Notes under the pieces: generated by a model
Told to the model about the DNA's origin: nothing
What the model saw: the letters and a program-made list of their open reading frames with translations, nothing else
The model's database searches: none
Part shown: positions 33,856 to 43,134 of the stretch, in pieces
Layout of the letters: each line of letters opens with the position of its first letter
Numbering within the stretch: the stretch's first letter is position 1
Source: Luteolibacter algae
GTDB taxonomy: Bacteria; Verrucomicrobiota; Verrucomicrobiia; Verrucomicrobiales; Akkermansiaceae
Length of the DNA: 64,000 bases
Assembly: GCF_042683045.1 (NCBI RefSeq)
Contig: NZ_JBHUIT010000022.1
Location: 1-64,000, forward strand
Reading direction: 5' to 3'
Program-made: the position numbers and the translations under genes

Positions 33856-34523
33856 AAGAAAAGAAAAAATCGTCCCTGTTCACTTGGATCAAGCGGCTGT
33901 TCTATCTCGGTCTGCTCTTGTTTTTGGTGATTGTCAGTCTGATCGTTTATGCAAATGTCACGGCTAGCTGGGCATCGCGAGGCAAGCTTTTTGATGAAAT
34001 TTCTGAGCTTCCGGAGGCAAAGGTGGGTTTGGTTTTCGGCACGTCAGATCGATATAAAGGGCGTGAAAACCGGTATTTCCGCTATCGGATCGATGCCGCT
34101 GTCAAAGTATGGAATGCCGGAAAGGTCGAGACCTTGATCGTGTCCGGTGACAATCGGAGTAAATACTATAACGAACCTGAAAAGATGCGTGCCGCTCTCA
34201 TGGAAGAAGGTGTTCCAAGCGATCGCATTGTCTGTGATTACGCAGGACTGAGGACTTTTGATTCAGTGGTCAGGGCGAAGGAAATCTTCGGCGCCAATAC
34301 GGTTCTGGTGATCAGCCAGCGCTTTCAAAATGAGCGCGCCATTTATCTCGCGCAGGCAAATGACATGGAGGCTTATGGCTTCAATGCGGAGGATGTGGAG
34401 ATCCAAGCTGGATTTAAGACCAAAATCCGCGAAGTCGGCGCTCGGGTAAAAATGTGGTTGGATGTGAATTTCCTGGATACCCGGCCGAAACATCTCGGCG
34501 AAAAGGTTCAACTTCCGGAATAA
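33852..34523 (+). CDS. SanA/YdcF family (DUF218) membrane protein
   Basis: About 223 residues if read from the TTG at 33852, which overlaps the preceding stop (TTGA). No ATG precedes the conserved part, and a GTG at 33810 is an alternative start. A basic stretch, one membrane helix (WIKRLFYLGLLLFLVIVSLI) and a DUF218 domain follow: GLVFGTSDRYKGRENRYFRYR, LIVSGDNRSKYYNEPEKM, VPSDRIVCDYAGLRTFDSVVRA and VISQRFQNERAIYLA. This is the SanA type, linked in E. coli to vancomycin tolerance and envelope barrier. The biochemical role is not established. Confidence 0.85.
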   Translation: MKEKKKSSLFTWIKRLFYLGLLLFLVIVSLIVYANVTASWASRGKLFDEISELPEAKVGLVFGTSDRYKGRENRYFRYRIDAAVKVWNAGKVETLIVSGDNRSKYYNEPEKMRAALMEEGVPSDRIVCDYAGLRTFDSVVRAKEIFGANTVLVISQRFQNERAIYLAQANDMEAYGFNAEDVEIQAGFKTKIREVGARVKMWLDVNFLDTRPKHLGEKVQLPE

Positions 34524-34807
34524 TTCGCTTTACCCTGAAAATCTGAGAGCACTTTTCATTGGGTAGATAAGTGTTTTCCATATATCTAATTTATTTTCGG
34601 CTTTAATAGTCTTTGTATCGGTCTTTCTATAATTACAGGCGTTTGCTCAGTTTGAATACGATCTGTCCTGCTTTTTATCGGAGGAAGATCTATCTAGGGA
34701 GTAACGTAAATCAGCAGCGCTTTTGATGGCGAAGAGTATATACTTTGTTTCAAGCAGAACTTGCATAAATCCCAGTCATGCCATTGGATGTATGAACGGA
34801 TAACACA

Positions 34808-35449
34808 TTGCTGATCCACTTCGCCGCAGCGTTGTTTGCGATCATGAATCCGCTGGGAAACCTTCCGGTTTACATAGGTGCCACAGAGAGTGCCCGTCCC
34901 GGGGAACGTAAATATGTAGCGGTTCTATTGGCATTGTTCGTCCTAGTGATGCTTTTGATCTTTTTCTGGGCTGGGGAAAGTATCCTGCATTTCTTTGGTG
35001 TGAAACTGTCGTCGTTCCGCATCGCGGGCGGAATTTTATTACTTTTGGGCGGCATTGGAATGGTCCATGGAAAGGAGGGGAAAAAAGTCACTGAGCTTGC
35101 GGATAAGGTTTCTGAGGAAAGTGACCTTCGTGCCGCAGAGAATTTGTTGCAGAAGATTCTCATTCCGGTAGGGATTCCGTTATTTGTCGGACCTGGATCG
35201 ATCAGCACGGTAATACTTTTCGCGGGGAAAACCCCAAGCTTTCTCTCCAAGATCGGGATGAGCGGCGTCATCGTCGGTATGGCATTGATTCTGTGGATTC
35301 TACTTATGGTGAGCGATCGCGTGGGCCGTTTGCTGGGTCCGATGGGGCTGGATATCGCTGCTCGCTTGATGGGATTGATTCTCGCAGCGATCGGCGTGCA
35401 GTTCATAATCGATGGTCTTTCCCTGGAGATCGTAAATTTTATGAACTAG
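34808..35449 (+). CDS. MarC/YchE family integral membrane protein
   Basis: 213 residues with six predicted helices. The first, FAAALFAIMNPLGNLPVYIG, carries the family NPxGNxP motif, and a matching half-repeat follows later (PVGIPLFVGPGSISTVI), as expected for the inverted repeats of MarC. The start is a TTG at 34808. Its transport role is unknown; an early link to multiple antibiotic resistance was later withdrawn. The 284 bp upstream are AT-rich, with no gene seen and a TATAAT-like box near 34629 lacking a clear -35 box. Confidence 0.9.
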   Translation: MLIHFAAALFAIMNPLGNLPVYIGATESARPGERKYVAVLLALFVLVMLLIFFWAGESILHFFGVKLSSFRIAGGILLLLGGIGMVHGKEGKKVTELADKVSEESDLRAAENLLQKILIPVGIPLFVGPGSISTVILFAGKTPSFLSKIGMSGVIVGMALILWILLMVSDRVGRLLGPMGLDIAARLMGLILAAIGVQFIIDGLSLEIVNFMN

Positions 35450-35564
35450 CGTCTCCAACCTTTTTTATAAGGCTTGGCTTGCCGAAATTTTTTGCGCTAT
35501 TTTAAATGTGTCTGACAAATTTGTGTATAACTCGCACAGATCAAAATCCTCTATCTACTAAATC

Positions 35565-36638
35565 ATGTCCGAATTCCTTACCATCTCCCGCCAGTCTCAC
35601 GACGACCTTGTAATTGCTGCGTATAAATCGCGTGGTTATACGGAGGAGGAAGCAAAACTGGGAACGAAGCTTGCCGGCGAAGCCGCGCGGCACGGTATCC
35701 GCACCCACAATGCGCTCAAAGCTCTTCATTTGGATCATCTTTTCGGCTCGGCAACAGGTGGTTGCGTCCCGGGTGCTGAGATCGAAGTATTGCCATCCCG
35801 TTTTCCGGCCTCGGAAATTTGGAATTCCAATAAGAAGCTTGGTCAGGCAGTGGCCTACCAAGCCATCGATCGAGCCATCGAACTCGCGGATCAGTATGGG
35901 ATCGCACAGATTTCCATTGATAATTGTTTCCATTACCTTTGGGGCGGTGGCTACGTGATGGAAGCCGCGCAACGCGGATATTTTGCTTATACCAACTGCA
36001 CTTCCACTCTTGCTGAGGTCGTCCCATTCGGAGGTAAATTTCCGACACTGGGGACCAATCCGCACTCATGGGGAATTCCTTCCCAAGAGGCAAATGGCTT
36101 TCCGATCGTTATGGATTGGGCGACTTCCACAGTGGCGATGGGCCGTGTGCAAGCTTTGAAACGGGAAGGAAAACAGCTGCCTCCTGGCGCGGCGGTCGAT
36201 AAGAATGGACAGCCGACGACCGATCCCAACGAAGTGGCGGCGTTGCTACCATTTGGTGGGCATAAGGGTTATGGAATGTCGCTTCTTAACGAAATTTTCG
36301 GAGGCTTGATTGGTGGATCAATTCCGACCATTCGGGGGCGCAAATGCGATGACAAAGAGGAGAAAACGACGATGGCATTTTACTTCCAGGTCATCCATCC
36401 TGACGCGCTATCTGGAAATAATTTTGCCAAAGGGCGCACGCAGAAAGAGAACCTCAAAGCTGTTATCGAGGATATTCTCGGCCATGGCAATGAGAATGCG
36501 ATGCTGCCAGGTCAGCTCGAAGCCGAGGCACGCAAGGTTTCGGATGAGGCTGGTGGTCTCCAATTCACAGCCGCAGAAATCGCGGAGTTCAATGAATTGG
36601 CGCGTGAGCTCGGAGTGGCGGAACTCGTCGGAAAATAA
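35565..36638 (+). CDS. Malate/L-lactate (Ldh_2) family dehydrogenase
   Basis: 357-residue cytoplasmic NAD(P)-dependent oxidoreductase of the Ldh_2 group, which has its own fold unlike ordinary MDH. Visible marks are GEAARHGIRTHNALKAL with the catalytic His, the SIDNCFHYLWGGGYVMEAA region, GTNPHSWGIP, VMDWATSTVAMGRV and LPFGGHKGYGMSLL. Members act on malate, lactate, ureidoglycolate or sulfolactate, so the substrate cannot be fixed here. It stands alone and ends at a strong bidirectional terminator shared with efp. Confidence 0.88.
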   Translation: MSEFLTISRQSHDDLVIAAYKSRGYTEEEAKLGTKLAGEAARHGIRTHNALKALHLDHLFGSATGGCVPGAEIEVLPSRFPASEIWNSNKKLGQAVAYQAIDRAIELADQYGIAQISIDNCFHYLWGGGYVMEAAQRGYFAYTNCTSTLAEVVPFGGKFPTLGTNPHSWGIPSQEANGFPIVMDWATSTVAMGRVQALKREGKQLPPGAAVDKNGQPTTDPNEVAALLPFGGHKGYGMSLLNEIFGGLIGGSIPTIRGRKCDDKEEKTTMAFYFQVIHPDALSGNNFAKGRTQKENLKAVIEDILGHGNENAMLPGQLEAEARKVSDEAGGLQFTAAEIAEFNELARELGVAELVGK

Positions 36639-36655
36639 TTTGATAGTTATCTTCC

Positions 36656-36696
36656 CAAAAAAAGCCCGGCTCCTCGCTTGGAACCGGGCTTTTTAT
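36656..36696. terminator. Bidirectional terminator between Ldh_2 gene and efp
   Basis: AAAAAGCCCGG and CCGGGCTTTTT pair across a 15-base loop, with an A-run before and a T-run after, so both convergent transcripts can end here. Confidence 0.9.
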
Positions 36697-36752
36697 ATAC
36701 TTCACAAGCAAGTCCGGGTTCTATCCCGAGGCTTGGTTTCTTGCGATATTGA

Positions 36753-37322
36753 TCAGTCGTTGGAGCGGCCCTGATAGGTGCCATCCTCGGTTTTTACAAC
36801 AATACGCTCACCTTGATTAATGAAGAGCGGGACGTTCACGTTCAGACCCGTTTCCATGGTCGCCGGCTTATAAACATTGTTGGCGGAGTCTCCTTTCACA
36901 CCTTCGGACGATTCTGCGACAACCATGACCATTGTGAGTGGCAGTTCGATACTTACGACAATACCATCAGCGATAAGAAGCGTGTATTGCTGGCCCTCGA
37001 TAAGGTAATTTTTAACTCCTTCGATGAGGTCTTCGTAGACGACCATGTCATCGTAGGTTTCCGGGTGGAGGAAATGATAGCCTTCCGTGTCCTTGTAGGA
37101 ATATTCATACCCGACTTTTTCAAGGTGAACCCCTTCGAGAGAGTCATTGGATGTCAGACGGAGGTTGGAAACCTTTTTGCTAGCCACGCTGCGAATGGAC
37201 ATCTGGACATAGGATGCCATACGGGGAGGTGTTTTCAGTTCGTGCTCGATGACGAGGCAAACTTCGTTGTTGTGGCGGACTGCATGTCCTTTTCGGAGGT
37301 TGATTACGTTGACGCTGGCCAT
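36753..37322 (-). CDS. efp: Elongation factor P with PPR tip loop
   Basis: 189-residue translation factor that relieves ribosome stalling at consecutive prolines. It has three beta-barrel domains: KOW-like N-terminal (1-65), central OB (66-128) and C-terminal OB ending GERIVVKTEDGTYQGRSND. The usual domain I loop is KPGKG, with the modified Lys at its tip. Here the loop reads ELKTPPRMASY, placing Arg where Lys34 normally stands, in a PPR context. That resembles neither the lysyl type nor exactly the rhamnosyl-Arg type. No EarP, EpmA or EpmB gene is in the window. Last gene of the mo-cofactor transcript, 88 bp after mogA. Confidence 0.93.
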   Translation of the reverse strand: MASVNVINLRKGHAVRHNNEVCLVIEHELKTPPRMASYVQMSIRSVASKKVSNLRLTSNDSLEGVHLEKVGYEYSYKDTEGYHFLHPETYDDMVVYEDLIEGVKNYLIEGQQYTLLIADGIVVSIELPLTMVMVVAESSEGVKGDSANNVYKPATMETGLNVNVPLFINQGERIVVKTEDGTYQGRSND

Positions 37323-37410
37323 AATGTTGTGGGGATTGCCTAAGACGTGGTGCTCGAATTAGCAAGGGTTTTCGCCATGGGGAGCCACACGAGTCTACCT
37401 ATGAATCGGA

Positions 37411-37881
37411 TTATTCGCGGAGATGTTTTATCGCCTCCCGGACCGCAGGGAGCAACATCGGAAGACATTCTCCGATCGCTTTGGGATTTCCCGGTAAGTT
37501 GATGATCAGACTCTTGCCGCGGGTGCCGGCGGTGGATCTCGAAAGGATGGCGGTAGGAACTTTATCAAAAGTTTTGACGCGCATGATTTCTCCAAAACCG
37601 GGAAGTTCCCGCTCCAGAACCGTGCGGGTCGCCTCAGGGGTGTTGTCGCGGCGGGAAGGGCCGGTGCCACCCGTTGTAAGAATGAGATCACAGGCATCTT
37701 CATCACAAAGCTTGCACAGTAGATCCTCAATATCGGAGCGGTTATCCGGCATGATCAACCGCACCCACTCGCTAACGCAAAAATCGGCTTCCAGGATGAT
37801 TCGCTCAATTTCCGGACCGCTGAGATCCTTGTAAATCCCCGCACTGGCCCGATCACTGAGGGTGAGTCTGGCAATTTTCAT
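37411..37881 (-). CDS. mogA: Molybdopterin adenylyltransferase (MogA/MoaB family)
   Basis: 156 residues from the ATG at 37881, which overlaps the moaC stop (ATGA). It begins MKIARLTLSDRASAGIYKDLSG and carries the cofactor-binding motif LILTTGGTGPSRRDNTPEAT. MogA adenylylates molybdopterin before MoeA inserts molybdate. The MogA and MoaB families are close, so the symbol is by best judgement. The longer frame upstream is antisense or overlapping noise. It is the third mo-cofactor gene in a row, transcribed after moeA and moaC. Confidence 0.9.
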   Translation of the reverse strand: MKIARLTLSDRASAGIYKDLSGPEIERIILEADFCVSEWVRLIMPDNRSDIEDLLCKLCDEDACDLILTTGGTGPSRRDNTPEATRTVLERELPGFGEIMRVKTFDKVPTAILSRSTAGTRGKSLIINLPGNPKAIGECLPMLLPAVREAIKHLRE

Positions 37882-38324
37882 TGTTTGGTTTTTTCTAAAA
37901 GTTCGATGCCGTCGATTACCATTTCTTTGTCCACTGCCTTGCACATGTCATAAATGGTCAGTGCTGCGATGGAAACCGCCGTCAAGGCTTCCATTTCCAC
38001 TCCGGTTTTCGCCGATGTGCTGGCAGTGGCACGGATTCCGACTCCGTTCTCCTTGATTTCAAAATCCACATCCACCCGGTCCAGAGGTAGGCTGTGACAA
38101 AGGGGTATGAGTTTATCGGTGATCTTCGCGGACTGGATGGCTGCGATCCTCGCTACCGTGAGAACGTCGCCTTTCGGTAAATTATTGTCGCGGAGAGCGG
38201 CCACAGTCTCCGGAGCACACTTGATGAAACCGCCGGCTGTAGCGGTGCGGCGCTGGATGGCTTTTGCCCCGACATCGACCATACGTGCGGTGCCTTCGGC
38301 ATCTAGGTGGGTGAAGTTTTGCAT
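37878..38324 (-). CDS. moaC: Cyclic pyranopterin monophosphate synthase
   Basis: 148-residue enzyme that, after MoaA, makes cyclic pyranopterin monophosphate in molybdenum cofactor synthesis. It contains FTHLDAEGTARMVDVG, DVLTVARIAAIQSAKITDKLIPLCHSLPL (spanning about residues 54-82, with the LCHSLPL active-site motif), GVEMEALTAVSIAALTIYDMCK and the KAVDKEMVI segment with the catalytic Lys. The length is typical (E. coli 161). It is flanked 12 bp away by moeA and overlapped by mogA. MoaA and MoaD/E are not in this window. Confidence 0.96.
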   Translation of the reverse strand: MQNFTHLDAEGTARMVDVGAKAIQRRTATAGGFIKCAPETVAALRDNNLPKGDVLTVARIAAIQSAKITDKLIPLCHSLPLDRVDVDFEIKENGVGIRATASTSAKTGVEMEALTAVSIAALTIYDMCKAVDKEMVIDGIELLEKTKQ

Positions 38325-38336
38325 AATTATGTGTGA

Positions 38337-39491
38337 CTATGAATTCAGTGGAAGAGTCAGTGGAAAATCCTTGGAACTGACGCGTATCAGAGCATTGGTG
38401 CCGATGAGAGAAAAGGTATTGCCGGAGCTCGACCAGCTTTTCGGACGGGAGGTCCATTGCTTGTCTTTTACTAAAATTTCCGCTGGCCAGAAGGTTTCGC
38501 GAGGATTTGGCTTCAATAGGGATTGCTCCGTAATTTCCAGTGAAAGGAAGCTCCAGTTTGGCGCCATTCCGCAGAGCGTCTCAAGCGCCAACCGTATTGC
38601 CACGTGAAAGCATACGAAGTGGGAAACCGGATTCCCTGGAATCACAAATGCCAGCTGATTGCCCCGCGTGGCAAAGGTCAGGGGTTTGCCTGGGCGCAGG
38701 TTCACCTGATCAAAATGAATCGTGAAACCCATTTCCCCCAAGACATCCGCGCCGTGATCATAGTCTCCCACACTGGCACCGCCGGAAATTAGCAAAACCT
38801 CCCAATCACCCTCGGCCAGTGCACTCATCATGGAAGGCTGATCCGGAACCAGCGATGAATCCATCCCGCTGCAATATTGTGCGGTCAATCCTGCCAGAAG
38901 ACTGGAATTTGTGTCTCTGATTTGACCCGCCGAGGGCACCTCCGTAGGTTTGACAAGTTCATCTCCGGTCGCAAGATGGCGGATTCTTGGCTTGCGGATC
39001 ACTTGTGGCTGCGTGCAGCCCAGCTGGGCCAGGACCGCCATTTCCGAGGGGCCGATCAGCTGCCCGGAGCGTAAGATCAGATCCCCGGGTCTCGCCTCAG
39101 CTCCTTTTTCCCGGATGAAAAGACTATCTGGAAACTCATTGATGGATACCATGTCACCTTCCCTGACACAGGCTTCCTGCATGACGACGCGTCCGCCGTT
39201 TTCCGGGAGAATCCCACCTGTAAAGATCCGCATCGCTTCCCCCCGGCTGAGTTTCCCGTTCGTAATTTGTCCGGCAGGAATTTCGGCGATCACTGAAAAA
39301 CTACCGGGCTGTTCATCCTCGCGGATCACATAACCGTCCATCATTGATAAATTCGCGGCAGGATAGAATTGATCCGAAGAGATGTCGTGGGCGAGAACCC
39401 GTCCATTTACTTTAGTCAGATCGATGGCCTCCGGGTGAAGAACCCGGGTATGGCTGCCAATGATTTGGCGGGCTTCGTCTAGGGATATCAT
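38337..39491 (-). CDS. moeA: Molybdopterin molybdenumtransferase
   Basis: 384 residues. MoeA inserts molybdate into adenylylated molybdopterin. The start MISLDEARQIIGSHTRVL and the NLSMMDGYVIRED segment match domain I-II, and the RIFTGGILPENGGRVVMQE motif, LATGDELVKPTEVPSAGQIRDTNS (about residues 190-215) and LISGGASVGDYDHG follow. VNLRPGKPLTFAT and VIPGNPVSHFVCF complete the set. All key motifs are intact. It lies 6 bp after the RapA gene, so helicase and cofactor genes probably share a transcript. Confidence 0.95.
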   Translation of the reverse strand: MISLDEARQIIGSHTRVLHPEAIDLTKVNGRVLAHDISSDQFYPAANLSMMDGYVIREDEQPGSFSVIAEIPAGQITNGKLSRGEAMRIFTGGILPENGGRVVMQEACVREGDMVSINEFPDSLFIREKGAEARPGDLILRSGQLIGPSEMAVLAQLGCTQPQVIRKPRIRHLATGDELVKPTEVPSAGQIRDTNSSLLAGLTAQYCSGMDSSLVPDQPSMMSALAEGDWEVLLISGGASVGDYDHGADVLGEMGFTIHFDQVNLRPGKPLTFATRGNQLAFVIPGNPVSHFVCFHVAIRLALETLCGMAPNWSFLSLEITEQSLLKPNPRETFWPAEILVKDKQWTSRPKSWSSSGNTFSLIGTNALIRVSSKDFPLTLPLNS

Positions 39492-39497
39492 GGTAAA

Positions 39498-42212
39498 TTA
39501 CTGGCAGAAAATCAGACGGATGGAATCCAAGCGAACACGGGCGTGTGAGAGAGACTCGAGGGTTTCATCCAAGGTGTTCTGTAGGGTTTCGATCTCAGAC
39601 TCCGGGATATGCGGATTCCGCGTTGCGAGGTCTTTGAGACGTTCGATTTGGTTCCCGATGGTTTCGCTGGCGAGAGCCTTGGCAGTATCAACGGGTTTGG
39701 TGGAGGCTCTTGTGGCGACTCCCTTTGCGGACTCAAGCATCGTCGGAAACAGATCGCGGCGGAATGCTTCCTGCGAGACAATCCGGCGTGGATCCCCGGA
39801 TTTCAACAAAGTGGCAGGAGGTGCCTTGGTCTGTGCTTTTCCTGTGTGATCGACGATCACCCGGAGCAATGTGGGCGGGAGAAAACGATCGAGATGAAGG
39901 CGGGATGGCGCAATCACTTCCAGAACGAATGCGCACTCAAGGAGGATGGATTTTCCCTTGCCGGTAGCCAGATTGGCAAACGAGGCATTGCCCGAGTTTC
40001 CATCTAACAATTGTTCCAAAGCGTCGCGGAAAACCGGGTGGTCAAAAGTCAGGAACGATAGATCTTCACGGGAAAGCGAAGTTGTCCGGTCGAATGAAAC
40101 AGAGAGTCCTTCTTCCGGAACATCGGCGAAGGCATCGGACTGGCGTTGCCCGCGTTTGAACAGGAAGGCACGTTCCGAGAGATCGGAAACGTCCAGTCCC
40201 AGGTGATCGAACAGACGTATCGCGAATTTTTCAAAACGTTCGTCATTGTCCGCCTTTTCAATGGCTTCCAGCAATTCCGCGGATTGCGATGCGGGTGGAG
40301 CACCGAGCTCCAGCAAACGGTCGTGACCCGTGGCCAGTTGATGGGTGACCTCGGATTTTAGCTTGGCGGAATCTTTAAGAAACTTTTTGAACTCTTTCGA
40401 AGTGGGCGATGCTTCCGCTAACTCATCAAGCTGTGGGAGGAGAGCTGTGGCTAATGTTGTCGCACCTTTCAGAGGTTCCGAGAAAACGTCCAGAGCTTCG
40501 TGCAGCCATCGGGCTTGCAACTCTGATCTACTGCCTTTTCCGTAGGGAATATGGATATGGATATCACCGGTCTGGCCGATGCGGTCCAGCCTTCCGATCC
40601 GTTGCTCAAGGACTTCGGGATCGCGTGGCAGGCCGAACAGGACCAGATGTCTGGCAAACTGAAAATTCCGTCCTTCCGAGCCTATTTCAGAACAAATGAG
40701 TATTCGTGCACCGTCCTCCTCCTGGAAGTAGGCAGCGTTGCGGTCGCGCTGCATCATGGAAAGATCCTCGTGGAAGAGCGCACTTTCGATATGGATCTCT
40801 GCAAGCAGCTTTTCCTGCACCGTAATAGCTGCATCGGGAGAATTTGTAATCAGAAGGATTTTATCGGTCTCCGGTAGGTTACGGAGTAGCTCTGCGAGCC
40901 AGGAATAGGGGGAGGTTCCTTTCTTGAGGGGATGAAGAATCGGCAGACGTTTGGGGAATCCCGTAAGCCGCTCACGTGTGTTTCTAAATAGGACACGGCC
41001 GGTGCCAAAGGAATCAATAAGCTCCGAAATCAATAATGCGCGCGAGGCTTCATCGCCTTTTTTCAAGGCTCGAAGGTGGGCCTCGGCACGCGGAGAAGAT
41101 AATGTGAAATCGGAGATATTAGATGGAATGTTGCCGTTGCCGAGTGCTTCTACTGCAGTTGCAAGAGGTCCGTAGGATTCCGTCTCGGAGAGAAATTCAT
41201 CGAGATCCGAATACCGATCCGGATCCAACAGACGTAGCCGGGCAAAATGACCTTCGGGACCGAGCTGCTGAGGCGTAGCGGTGAGCAGGAGCAGGGAGGG
41301 AATCCCCTGGGCAAGGGTTTCCACCGTTTCGTAGGCTGGAGAGGCCTCTTCTTCCGACCATTCCAAGTGATGTGCTTCATCCACAATGAGTAGATCGAAG
41401 CCGGCTTCGGCTGCTTGTGCCGCTCGCGTCGGGTTTTCCGAAAGAAAATCCGTCGCACAAAGAATGAGTTGGGATTCTGAAAATGGATTGCTCGGAGGAG
41501 TGGTGGAGCTCTCATCCTCAGGAGAAATAGCACCGCAGCGGTCTTCGTCAAAAATCGCAAAAAGCAGGTTGAAACGGCGGAGCAACTCGACAAACCACTG
41601 ATGGACCAGAGGTTCCGGAACGACGATTAGAATACGATTGGCCCGACCGGTGAGGTGAAGCCGATGAAGGATGAGACAGGCTTCAATGGTTTTTCCAAGC
41701 CCGACTTCATCTGCCAACAGGACACGAGGATACAAACGGTTCGAAACCTCGGCGACGATCGCCAGCTGATGCGGAATTAAATCAATCCGTGCGCCGGTGT
41801 AGCCACGAGCCGGGGATCGCCTGATGAGAGCATTCCAACGCAGGGCTTCGAGTCGTTGGTCGAAGTCCCGGGGTTTGTCTGTGAGACCGGCAAGCAGCCG
41901 TTTATCGGGGCGGATGAATGAAAGTGAATCCAGTAGATCTGCCTCGTGAATACTTCCGCCGGCACCGTGATAGGTGATCAAATCATTTTCTTCGGTGATT
42001 TCCTCCACCACGATTTTTAGTCCTGTCTGATCTTCGATCTCATCACCGGGAGCAAACTGGACACGCACCAGAGGTGCGGTAGCCGCGGCATAGGTGCGGA
42101 CATCTTCCGCTGCGGGGAAGCATATCTCTACGTGTCCGTTTTCTTCCGCAAGGACATGGCCCAAACCGAGGGAGGGCTCTGAAGTGGAGATATATCGCTG
42201 GCCGGGAATCAT
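39498..42212 (-). CDS. rapA: RNA polymerase-associated SNF2-type ATPase RapA
   Basis: 904-residue Swi2/Snf2-type translocase; E. coli RapA (968) recycles stalled RNA polymerase. The N-terminal Tudor-like part is clear (GQRYISTSEPSLGLGHVL, then YAAATAPLVRVQFAPGD). Helicase motif I LLADEVGLGKT lies at 166-175, motif II VDEAHH at 277-282, motif III LLTATPQQLG near 310, and the second lobe has QRIGRLDRIGQTGDIHIHIP. The C-terminal region is shorter than in E. coli. RapA is well known in Gammaproteobacteria; here it is joined to molybdenum cofactor genes, which has no obvious functional reason. Confidence 0.92.
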   Translation of the reverse strand: MIPGQRYISTSEPSLGLGHVLAEENGHVEICFPAAEDVRTYAAATAPLVRVQFAPGDEIEDQTGLKIVVEEITEENDLITYHGAGGSIHEADLLDSLSFIRPDKRLLAGLTDKPRDFDQRLEALRWNALIRRSPARGYTGARIDLIPHQLAIVAEVSNRLYPRVLLADEVGLGKTIEACLILHRLHLTGRANRILIVVPEPLVHQWFVELLRRFNLLFAIFDEDRCGAISPEDESSTTPPSNPFSESQLILCATDFLSENPTRAAQAAEAGFDLLIVDEAHHLEWSEEEASPAYETVETLAQGIPSLLLLTATPQQLGPEGHFARLRLLDPDRYSDLDEFLSETESYGPLATAVEALGNGNIPSNISDFTLSSPRAEAHLRALKKGDEASRALLISELIDSFGTGRVLFRNTRERLTGFPKRLPILHPLKKGTSPYSWLAELLRNLPETDKILLITNSPDAAITVQEKLLAEIHIESALFHEDLSMMQRDRNAAYFQEEDGARILICSEIGSEGRNFQFARHLVLFGLPRDPEVLEQRIGRLDRIGQTGDIHIHIPYGKGSRSELQARWLHEALDVFSEPLKGATTLATALLPQLDELAEASPTSKEFKKFLKDSAKLKSEVTHQLATGHDRLLELGAPPASQSAELLEAIEKADNDERFEKFAIRLFDHLGLDVSDLSERAFLFKRGQRQSDAFADVPEEGLSVSFDRTTSLSREDLSFLTFDHPVFRDALEQLLDGNSGNASFANLATGKGKSILLECAFVLEVIAPSRLHLDRFLPPTLLRVIVDHTGKAQTKAPPATLLKSGDPRRIVSQEAFRRDLFPTMLESAKGVATRASTKPVDTAKALASETIGNQIERLKDLATRNPHIPESEIETLQNTLDETLESLSHARVRLDSIRLIFCQ

Positions 42213-42349
42213 GGGGAATCTTTTTTTGGGGAAGAATAAAGGAAAATCGTGGGAGGACGCGTGCTGGTGCGCGGGGAGTCTTTAACATCGATTCCAGTTC
42301 GTCCAACATTGAAGATTGAATATTTCGTGGGGTTGTAAAGAGTGCTGCG

Positions 42350-42697
42350 ATGAACGTCGAGAAGGTGAAATACGTGCTCTGGGCTGCTGACTGGCAGCGG
42401 TGTTTGAAGTTTTACCGCGAGATGTTTGGCGGGGTGGTGAGCTTTGAGATGGAAGTGTGGAGCGAAATTGTCATCGCGGGGGCAACGATCGGGATTCATG
42501 GTGGGGGAGAGGGTAAAAGAACATGGACGGGACTTTCCTTCCAAGTGGATGATTTGCGTGAGGCGATCACGCGGTTGACCGAATGCGGCGGTGGCTTGAC
42601 TGCGGAGCCAAATGATACTGAGGACGATCCCCTACACTTGGCAATGTGTGTGGATACAGAAGGCAATGAGTTCATGTTGACGATGAAACGCTCTTGA
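42350..42697 (+). CDS. Glyoxalase/VOC-fold protein, 115 aa
   Basis: Small vicinal-oxygen-chelate fold protein with two beta-alpha-beta units: VKYVLWAADWQRCLKFYREMFGG near the start and SFQVDDLREAITRLTECGGG plus DTEGNEFMLTM at the end. The terminal Glu in GNEF is the usual metal ligand of the family, but a His in the first strand is not evident. Roles range from glyoxalase to dioxygenase or drug binding and cannot be assigned. It is followed by a DUF2288 gene 33 bp later. Confidence 0.82.
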   Translation: MNVEKVKYVLWAADWQRCLKFYREMFGGVVSFEMEVWSEIVIAGATIGIHGGGEGKRTWTGLSFQVDDLREAITRLTECGGGLTAEPNDTEDDPLHLAMCVDTEGNEFMLTMKRS

Positions 42698-42730
42698 AAT
42701 ACCCGCTGCTTGCTTCCTAACTTCTCATCC

Positions 42731-43075
42731 ATGGTAGCACCGAACCCGAACAATCCGCAGCCGTTGAAATATGCCATGCTTGGCGTGGATGAGAGCACAC
42801 CTCTGGAAAAGCTGGAGAAATACACTGGGACGGTGGGCTGGAAGTATCTGGCTCCTCATTATCTCAGCGGGGTTCTGTATTTTGTGGATCCGGAGCTGAA
42901 ATTGGCGGAGGTCGGTTATGCTTTTTCCGAGAACCACAAGGAACAGGTCGAAGCGTGGTTGAAGGCAGGTGATCTGGTGAAGATCGGGGATCTGCATGCG
43001 GAGCAATGGGCCAAAGCCGATAACGAATTCGAAGCTCTTGTCGTATCTCCCTTCGTGCTTTGCAGACCTATATGA
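42731..43075 (+). CDS. DUF2288-like protein, 114 aa
   Basis: Small soluble protein from the ATG at 42731 (MVAPNPNNPQPLKYAML). The pattern EKLEKYTGTVGWKYLAPHYLSGVLYFVDPELKLAEVGYAF followed by VEAWLKAGDLVKI (residues about 28-90) matches what I recall of DUF2288 proteins, whose role is unknown. An upstream start adds only seven residues. It lies between the VOC gene and the sucrose-phosphate phosphatase gene on the same strand. Confidence 0.7.
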   Translation: MVAPNPNNPQPLKYAMLGVDESTPLEKLEKYTGTVGWKYLAPHYLSGVLYFVDPELKLAEVGYAFSENHKEQVEAWLKAGDLVKIGDLHAEQWAKADNEFEALVVSPFVLCRPI

Positions 43076-43134
43076 AGATTTTTTCGTAGATCATTCCTTG
43101 AGCTGTATCGGATGAGTGCTAAGCTCGGATACAA

